Shown here piece after piece: positions 6,646-13,724 of a stretch of 13,724 nt of DNA (position 1 is the first letter of the stretch; every line of letters starts with the position of its first letter). A program made the translations under genes and the position numbers. A model generated the notes under the pieces. It worked only from the letters and a program-made list of their open reading frames with translations, was not told the origin of the DNA and searched no databases. This stretch comes from Dissophora ornata. Taxonomy: Eukaryota; Mortierellomycota; Mortierellomycetes; Mortierellales; Mortierellaceae. The stretch is from NCBI GenBank assembly GCA_025201705.1, contig MU617410.1, positions 1 to 13,724 on the forward strand, given 5' to 3'.

Positions 6646-9600
6646 GCAGGCCCGTTGTTTCGTTTCCCGGTGCAAGATCATACGACGTAAATGCAGGAAC
6701 GACAGCTACGCTCGTTACCTCGCCAGGATCAACAACAAGACTGGGAACTAGAGGACAAGATGGAGAAGGAGGAGGAGGAGCAGGAGCAATTGACGATCAT
6801 AATGATTATCATCAACATCGTCATCTTGCCAGCAGTGGCAGCGGCGGTAGCAAGAAGCATCATCATCACCACCATCACCACCATCACCACACCGTCTCGG
6901 CCGCCCACACATCCTCGTCCAATGCTCCGAGAAAGAAACCGTCGCACTCGAGAGACGACATTGAGTTCTGGGCATCGCTCTATGCACAGCATCCGGTTTA
7001 CACTCGAAAGGATCCTCGGACAGATCCAGACCTGTCCTCACCCACCTCCTTTTCAACATCACCAACACTATCCTCACTCGGATCGAAAAAGAGCAATCGC
7101 CACCACAAGAACAACACCAGTAGTACTAGTAGCCATAACCGAGCTCCCGTCAAGGTTTGGCAGGTCCTAACAAAGTCCGATTTATCAGACCACCTTCACC
7201 GCCCCCGTCATCACCACAGTCACGCGTCTTTGGCCAATATCCAGCAGCAAGAACAGCAACAGAACTCCAATCGCTTTAGATTCGAGCGTCTCCCCATCAA
7301 GGCACCACAGGCATCCTCGACTTCTTCAAGCACCACCGCTGTGGCACTCTCCTCCGATGGCAAGCCTTTCTCCATCGTGTTTTTCTTCACCATTGAGTCC
7401 TCACAGCCAGACCCAGCATCGTCTTCTCTTTTCAAGTCCAAGTCCAAATCCTCCTCTTCCTCTCGCGCCCACCAAAAATCATCATCGTCGTCTGCATCTG
7501 CGGCGCCTACGACACTCTGGTATCTAGAGACAGCTTTTACGCGCCATAAGACCCTACATGAGCACATCGAACACATGGGCACATTTATACCGAATATCGC
7601 TAATGCCGCCATCGATGGTCAGGACACATCATCAACACCATTGTATATCTACGAGACGCAGATCTTGGACTTCCAACAGCCCAAAGGAGGTGATGATACC
7701 GTGGTACTAGATCTGAAGCTGCAGAGCCCAGAGGGCAGAGTGTACGCGGAATTCTCGTACAAGTTCGTCCAAGAGGATAAATTCAAAACACCACCATTAC
7801 CAGCAATAGCGATGGATAAGCATTTGGGCGGAAGTAGGGGCCGTAGTAACACCAGCCATGCGAGCGACCTGACTGTGGAAAGATCGAAAGATCGGAGGAG
7901 GTTCACATCGACGGCTGTGCCACCCTCTAGGAATGAGTTGGCTTCGCCTTTGAGGAAAAGCGCGACTCTGCACGAGGAAGCATGGGAAGGTGAAGCCGGC
8001 GATGATGACGATGGTGATTTTGAACAAGCGAGGGGGGCGGTAAAGCCCCCAGGGGACTTGGATATAGTTGCCGAGGAACCAGATGCTGGAGAACATTTCA
8101 TGCAGGCCACATCAGAGTTCTTTTCAAAGATGGGGTATGGTCTACGATTTCTTTTTGTTGGATATAGCGCGTCGTTATGAAGGTGGACCTCGCATGTTCA
8201 AGTTCTCACGCAATTGTAATTCTCTTTGCAGGTACTGGTTATACAATTCCAAGGTCGTGCAATACATAGCGCGAGACGATCGGGTGCGAACAAAGACGGC
8301 ATTCCCGGCTGAGGACATTTGGATGCTCGGGGTGTGCTATAGCTTTGAAGACCGAGAGCAAACCCCGACGCAAGTTGCAGCGATCAAGGAAGATGAGAAA
8401 GAATCAGAAAGCCCACGGCGGCAGAACGTGACAGAGACCCAAGAGTCTCAAGTCCCAACTCCCCCGCCATCACAAACAGCGTCATTACAGGAAGAGGAAG
8501 AGGAAGAAGAAGAAGATGAAGAAAGATCGGACGCATTGGAGTCGTTACCAGCAGCACCATTCTTGAATGGCACTATTTCACAAGCTACCCAAGAACCCGG
8601 CGTACCACCGTTTCCCAAGTCAGGTCAGATGTCCCAAGACCGGCTGAGATACTCCCCTTCGATGTCCTTGTCCCATTTCGCAGCCGCGTCTCCTCGACGA
8701 TCTGCAGCCACATCCTCAATCTCCTGTCACGAGGCCCAGTCGCACTCGCATTCGCGGTCCGCATCTGCTAACACAACCACACCCCTCCTCGTGGATGTTT
8801 TCAAACAGCCTGTATCTGTTCATGGAGGATCTGCGAGCTCACCGACGGAGTCTGCTCTCTCCTCGACCTCAGCTTTGTTGACCGGAGGAGTGCAGCCGAG
8901 TGCAAACTCCACCTCATCACAGCCATCAACGCCGACTTTGGTGAGCAGTCCCAAGACTTCATCATTGCTAGGAAATTTCTCAAAGTTGGGTCTCGGGGGC
9001 CCGTCAACTGGTCCAGTGACCGACAGCGGTGTAGGAGCAGAGACGCTACAAGAAATCCCAGGTGCCGAACAGCATCAGCACGCCTCGCCAAGCCGCAAGC
9101 CCGGTAAACGGAGAATGACTATCACAGAACTCTTCTCATGGGACTCCAATTCGACAGCATCGGCAGGTACCAGCAACAATCCGGACAACCTCAATGGCAA
9201 CAGTAGCAGTGTATCAGCTCTTAAAAATCTAATGAATTCAAGCAAGAACGGTTCTCCGTCTCAAACTGTGCCAGGACTTGGCACAGCTCGGAGTTCCCAG
9301 ATGCCCAAAGTTGAATCTGAGTCTACTCCTACAGACCTGGTGCCACCAATGCCTCCAACGCTATTCACGGAACCAACAACGGTCCCTACGCCCAACCTCG
9401 GAAAGGTCAAGTCTGTGCCTATTCCCGAGACACCAATACCCGAGACACCAATACCCGAGACACCCGAGACGCCTATACCCGAGACGCCTATACCCGAGAC
9501 ACCTGCACCAGCCCAGGATGTCTCCTCAACGCACAACAGCGATCCTAGTACGAATAACGACACAATAGCACTACAGCAGCCAGATCAGGTTCAAAAGCGA

Positions 9601-11904
9601 GACCGGAAACGAAAGACCAGTCGCACGCTCGTTGCTTCTATTATTACTGCGGCGCCTGAAACCTCAAACCAGGTCGCGTCCAAGACTGATACACACGGTC
9701 TCGATAATCTCTCCACTGAGCGCGACAGGGCAGCCGTCGCTTCTCCAAAGCCTGATCGGGAAGATAATACCACTACAACCTCCTCCAGGGCACCGCCACA
9801 CTCCCTGCCCTCTCCACTTCGGACCGGCCTCTTCTCATCCAAGCGCCAGAACAGCATGCCAGCATCTCCTTCGAAATCCCCGCAACATGCAGATTCCTCT
9901 ACGCCTCCGCCACCATCATCCCCTCCGGGGTCGTCTTTGAGGAGGTCATGGAGATCGCTATCATTGACCTTGGTCACAACTGCAAAGTCCACATTACCGT
10001 TCGGTTTGTCGTCGCCTATCCGATCCCGGTCGCCTGGATTTTTTAACCAGCAGCAACAAAAACAGTCTCCTGTACATGAGGCGACGGGATTCGGGCATGA
10101 GTACGATTACAGCGATGACCTTAACGACAGCGTCCGTAACGAGAACAGTGCTCTGATTTCGTTGCCACCTGGCATTTCCGCATACATGTCGGTCCTCAGA
10201 CCCAGCCCCTCGACTGCGGTGAAGAATCTGACGCGAGAGCAGGAAGTCTTGCGACAGTTTCTGATGGATTTTCAGTCGAGGTTTTGGTTCATGTACCGTA
10301 AGGATCTCGTGAGAATCGAACCGAGTTTTTATACATGCGACTCGGGTTGGGGGTGCATGATGCGGACGGGACAGAGTCTATTGGCGCAAGGGTTCGTGCA
10401 AGTCTTGCTTGGCCGAGGTAAAAAACAACAACATGGAAAGCAAAGAAAAATCAAAGCGTTTTTTTAGTTGGCTTTGTTTTTCTTGATCTGACGCTTTGCA
10501 TTTTTCCCTATATGTGTGAATGCGAAAACCAATAGAGTGGAGGGCACATTTACCGCAGACGCAGTACAGTCAGAGGAGATACAAAGAGATATTGGGTTGG
10601 TTTGTAGATGAACCCGAGCATCCTTATAGCATCCACCGGATCGCGAAGGCCGGATTGGCACTCGATAAGCGAATTGGTGAATGGTTTGGCCCATCCACTG
10701 TCGCCCATGCCCTCAAGTAAGTTTCTTGTTTCGGCTTGACTTTTTTGCACGCTTGACAGTTATAATGCGCATCTGATTACAGAGCTGACAACCGCACGCG
10801 CGTTTTTTTTCCCTCTTCTCTGGTTACAGGAGGCTTTCTCAAAAACATGAAGACTGTCCGTTAGCGATCCTTGTTCCTATGGACGGCACCATCCGCGTCT
10901 CGAGTATCATTCAAGCTGCCACTCACACACAGTCACCTCCTGCAACACTTCGACGTTCTGTTTCAGAGAAACGAATAGGAGCAGAGGCAGAGACAGCCTG
11001 GAAACCTGTGCTGTTGATGATTCCGACGCGGTTTGGACTAGACAAGTTGACAGCAAAATATACCAACAACCTAAAGCAGCTTTTCAAGATCCCACAGTTC
11101 TTGGGTATTGCGGGAGGTCGACCAGGTCGATCGCTTTATTTTGTAGCCTGTCAAGGTGAGGCAACGACTCTCTTGTTAATATTTTTCTCGTTTCATTTTG
11201 AGGGAGCCCCCCTTGGATGTGTGTAGTGGATGCTGATGCCTTTATTTTTGTTTTTGTAGGAGAAGAGTTGTTTTATTATGACCCACATTTTGTTAAACCG
11301 CGCGCATCGGCCGAAGAGCTCAGCGCCAGCCCTGTGCCCGTAAGTATCCATGTCACTCTCCTCTGTATCTATTGTCCTTTGAGTGGTGCACTGACCACTA
11401 TGTCCGCGACCACCCCCCCCTTTTTTTTTTCTTTTTATCTACCCTTAGAGCTTTCACTGTCCTGTAGTCCGATCCATGGATATTCTCGAACTTGACCCAT
11501 CCATGCTCCTGGGATTTCTAATTCAATCCAGAAGCGAGCTCGAGGATCTGAAAACCAGACTCGGTCGTGACATGGAAAAAGCTTACCCGCTCATGACTAT
11601 TCAGGACGACACTCAAATTCAACCTCCTATCGCTCATACCCATAAGCCTTCTACCCCTCGCCAACAGCATATCAAGATTTCGTCGGACAAGGGCAGGGAG
11701 AGAGAGAGGACCAGGGATACACATCAACACCGCGGCGAGGCACGTGGAAACATTTTGGTCTCGACTTCACCTCTCTCTTGTTCACCAGCCCCTTCTTCAC
11801 CGGTTTCCGCTTTACCAAATCGGCAGCGGAACCTAAAAGATCAGGACGATGCGTTTTCGATCAAGAGTATGGACTCTGATGGTGATGGCTACGATGAGGA
11901 GTAG
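6492..11904 (+). CDS. ATG4: Giant Atg4 cysteine protease (autophagy)
   Basis: Atg4 is a peptidase C54 family enzyme that trims the Atg8 C-terminus to expose Gly and later removes lipid from Atg8-PE. Six exons (6492-8134, 8232-10417, 10536-10716, 10830-11155, 11260-11339, 11449-11904) join in frame to 1623 aa; introns are 97-118 bp. Residues 1-547 are Ser/His/Arg-rich with an unidentified domain; about 540-586 hold the Atg4 N-terminal part ending AEDIWMLGVCYSF; about 587-1215 are low complexity. Conserved Atg4 sequence resumes at FLMDFQSRFWFMYRKD (1224 on) with catalytic Cys1256 in SGWGCMMRTGQSLLAQ, then GEWFGPSTVAHALK, GIAGGRPGRSLYF, catalytic Asp1453 and His1455 in YYDPH, and LDPSMLLGFL after 1485. 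ATG 6492 is the only in-frame ATG near the start, follows about 280 ATG-free bases, and no longer ATG-initiated frame exists. Typical Atg4 is about 400-500 aa. The family is certain. The N-terminal extent depends on the intron at 8135-8231, whose consensus and phase are good. Confidence 0.93.
6611..6640 (+). repeat. CAG trinucleotide repeat coding poly-Ser
   Basis: Ten uninterrupted CAG units, read in the AGC frame, give nine consecutive Ser at about residues 41-49 of the ATG4 product. More AGC codons follow after an Arg. Perfect trinucleotide runs are likely length-variable between strains. Confidence 0.9.
6858..6890 (+). repeat. Poly-His coding tract (11 His)
   Basis: Eleven consecutive His codons, mixing CAT and CAC, encode residues 123-133 of the ATG4 product. 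The codon mixture suggests maintenance at protein level more than recent slippage. A role (metal binding, condensate targeting) is only a guess. Confidence 0.9.
9421..9504 (+). repeat. 15-bp tandem repeat coding PETPI units
   Basis: Five 15-bp units of the form AT(A/T)CCCGAGAC(A/G)CC(A/C/T), with a 9-bp partial unit between the third and fourth, encode an Ile-Pro-Glu-Thr-Pro repeat at residues 945-972 of the ATG4 product. It lies inside the low-complexity insertion. Unit-to-unit differences are few, so expansion looks recent. Confidence 0.9.
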
Positions 11905-12273
11905 AGAGACAAACTGTTGAGGAGGGGAGAGAGGCAATAGATAAAACAGAAGTAGACGCGTCTTCCTCGACTAAATACAACCACGCACAAATTTTGCCTG
12001 TTATAATTTTTTTTTTTTCCTTTCGTTGATTAGGATCTACTCTGTAAAGTAGGAAAAACGACGACATTATTGAGGCTCGTAAAATGGCAGCGTCTCATGA
12101 GAATCAATTCTTATGTGTGTGTGCTCTTAAAAACTGAACGTTCTTTACAGAAAAAAAAATGCTAACACGCTATAGTTGCACAAAGCCAATGGTAATGGAA
12201 TGTTGATCATCTTACGATCTTTCTAAAGCAACAGAGAGAGGTGTATATGCGGAACGATGCACAGGCCTGAGAA

Positions 12274-12315
12274 ATTGACGCGTAAATTTTCAATCTCCGC
12301 TGCGGACGCGTCAAT
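12274..12315. repeat. 10-bp inverted repeat with ACGCGT cores
   Basis: ATTGACGCGT (12274-12283) and ACGCGTCAAT (12306-12315) are exact reverse complements with a 22-nt spacer. Each holds ACGCGT, the core recognised by yeast MBF (Mbp1/Swi6). The position at a convergent 3' region is unusual for a promoter element. Confidence 0.6.
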
Positions 12316-12349
12316 AGATTCAGAAAACCATTTGAGGGGTACGGGTGGG

Positions 12350-12374
12350 AAAAAAAAAAAAAAAAAAAAAAAAA
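12350..12374. repeat. 25-nt poly(A) tract
   Basis: An uninterrupted run of 25 A after GGGTGGG lies in the convergent intergenic region. It is not flanked by recognisable retroelement sequence, so I treat it as a simple homopolymer. Confidence 0.8.
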
Positions 12375-12389
12375 TCACCGGAATTTGGA

Positions 12390-12468
12390 AATCGCAAAAA
12401 TGACATGACAAGAAAAAAACAAATAGGAGTTGAGAGTCTCAGGGGAGGCGGGGGTCATTTTTGCGATT
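12390..12468. repeat. 15-bp perfect inverted repeat
   Basis: AATCGCAAAAATGAC (12390-12404) and GTCATTTTTGCGATT (12454-12468) are exact reverse complements separated by 49 nt. No target-site duplication is visible at the outer ends. It could form a hairpin in either convergent transcript, or be the end pair of a very small decayed element. Confidence 0.8.
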
Positions 12469-12668
12469 AAACATTTTATACGCCTTGCAATGTATTCTTT
12501 TTCCAGGGTCCCCCTATCTCCTATTCCGACTTTTTGTCTTTTGTAAATATACACTTTTCATGTGCTGTCAAGCTGTTCAAAAATAGATCCGTCTTCCAGG
12601 GGTGGGGGGTTCTAGTTTCTGTTCTTCTTGTTTGAGGATTTTCTTGTGGTGGTGGTGAATGAGACCTG

Positions 12669-13550
12669 TTATGCCGTTTGACCATCTTGTTGCCCATTGT
12701 TTTCTAAAACGAAAACCAAAGTGAATTATAAAGTGTCAGCGATAATGCGCAAAAAGGTGTTTTCATCGCAGAACATAGCGATTTGTAGGAGGAGGCAGAG
12801 TGGTTAATGAAAAAAAACAAAGGCACATTTACGCTTCTCCGATTCCTCTTGCGCGATTTTGACATCCAAATCCGCCTGCATTTCCTCCCACTCTTTCGAG
12901 GCCTCATAAGCCGCGTCCAGAGCATCCATCAACACTGGGTCCTTCTTGGCCTCCTCCATCGCTTCAGGTCCTTGCATCGCAATGCTGTTCAAAATCAACT
13001 GTACCATCGCCGCATTTGGATCCTTGATATCCTCAACTCCAGGCATGCTTGGATCCAACTTTGAAATCACCGCCCTCGCAATTGCGTTCTGCACATTCTT
13101 CACCTCCTTCCACGACGTTGGCACGTTCGTTCCCGGGACCGAGTACAGAACCTTGTTTTCCTTGTCCAAATACACCGAGAACATCACCATACTATCCAAC
13201 TTGTCGAAATCGGTTGATCCTGGAGTAAGTGACTCCTCGTCCGCGAATGCCTTTTCGAGGGCATCTTCCGAGGAAAGGTCATAGGCGTTGTCCTTGGGAT
13301 CCTTGAAGATGGCAATATAGTTGTCGGTGATGCCATTGTCGTCAGTGATCTCGATCACGCGACTGTCTTCACCTTCCTGCTTGTTGGGCCAGAAAGCGTA
13401 CACGGAGCCAACGGTCTTTGAGGCCGATGCTGCTGCTTCCGAGGGCGCATTGGCATTGGCATTGTTAATTTCGAATGGTATTTGCGGTTGAGCAGTGACG
13501 ACGGCGACAAAGATGCCGATGCTCATCAAGGGAACTAAAATGAACTTCAT
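12669..13550 (-). CDS. Putative secreted protein of unknown function, two exons
   Basis: I do not recognise this family. Exons 13550-12833 and 12703-12669 join to 250 aa; the 129-bp intron has donor GTAAAT, branch-like CTGAC and acceptor GTTTTAG, and its size matches neighbouring introns. Residues 1-20 (MKFILVPLMSIGIFVAVVTA) form a classic signal peptide, probably cleaved before Gln-Pro. A short Asn/Ala/Ser-rich linker follows, then a region with alternating hydrophobic segments (VGSVYAFWPN, DNYIAIFKDP, VMFSVYLDKENKVLYSVPGT), then an Ala/Glu/Asp-rich probably helical C-terminal half. There is no Cys in the mature spliced product, no transmembrane segment after the signal and no GPI-like tail. 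Retaining the intron would instead end the protein in KRKCAFVFFH. The ATG at 13550 is chosen because it begins the signal peptide; the frame extends upstream without another suitable ATG. It converges on ATG4. Confidence 0.8.
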
Positions 13551-13724
13551 TTGAATAGTATTTTTTTTGTGCCTTCCGCAGCGTGGGGCGCTTTTATGTC
13601 GCTGATAGGAACTTGAAAGTGCGTGAGTAAAATGGCCCAAGAAAAAAAAATGCAAATACAGGGTTATTGATTTTATTTTTTTTATTTTATTTTTTTTTTT
13701 ATCGAGAAAGAAAAGAGCTAGACG

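Larger units (their letters stand above)
11905..12668. other. Convergent intergenic region
   Basis: This gene-free stretch lies between the 3' ends of ATG4 (plus) and the secreted-protein gene (minus). It contains a 25-nt A run (12350-12374), a 15-bp inverted repeat (12390-12468), a 10-bp inverted repeat with ACGCGT cores (12274-12315) and a third ACGCGT at 11956-11961. No open frame in it is convincing. Confidence 0.6.

Noticed and set aside
6729..8110. Several long minus-strand open frames opposite ATG4 exon 1
   Set aside because: They are shadows of the biased Ser/His/Asp codons on the coding strand and have no family features.
10520..10535. In-frame ATG at 10520 as a separate start for the ATG4 catalytic half
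   Set aside because: It lies inside the intron just before the acceptor at 10534-10535, and the upstream exon with catalytic Cys joins in phase.
12350..12374. Poly(A) tail of a retrotransposed sequence
   Set aside because: No reverse transcriptase, retrocopy or target-site duplication is visible next to it.

Overview
This is a fungal nuclear window carrying five protein genes. The evidence is short GT-AG introns (97 to 129 bp in most genes) with CTGAC-like branch sites, cytosolic ribosomal protein genes, an autophagy protease, and intergenic DNA full of A/T homopolymers. The style fits an early-diverging fungus such as Mortierellomycotina, but that placement is inferred, not proven. I see no mobile element, tRNA, rRNA, CRISPR array or prokaryotic-type system.

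Left third (1-4908): a ribosome-related block. RPL21 (eL21, minus strand, three exons, 161 aa) and RPS9 (uS4, plus strand, 192 aa) are divergent and share about 0.7 kb of promoter. RPS9 is followed on the same strand by a five-exon NOP6-like RRM protein (280 aa) of small-subunit assembly. In RPS9 the only intron appears to split the start codon (A | TG) and contains a fully pairable 15-16 bp stem. RPL21 has an unusually long 657-bp first intron and an 11-nt last exon.

Middle (4909-11904): about 1.6 kb of promoter and leader, then a six-exon ATG4 cysteine protease gene. The model encodes 1623 aa against roughly 400-500 aa for typical ATG4. The Cys and Asp-Pro-His catalytic residues are present, but about 630 residues of Ser/Pro/Thr-rich sequence separate the N-terminal ATG4 motif from the catalytic Cys region. 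About 550 residues, including an unidentified folded-looking domain, precede the ATG4 part.

Right (11905-13724): a gene-free convergent region with inverted repeats, then a minus-strand gene for a small secreted, cysteine-free, acidic protein of unknown function (250 aa with a short second exon).

Functionally, the first three genes serve cytosolic ribosome production and ATG4 serves autophagosome formation through Atg8 processing. The secreted protein has no evident link to either. All gene models were built by hand from reading frames, splice-site consensus and family similarity; no transcript data were available.
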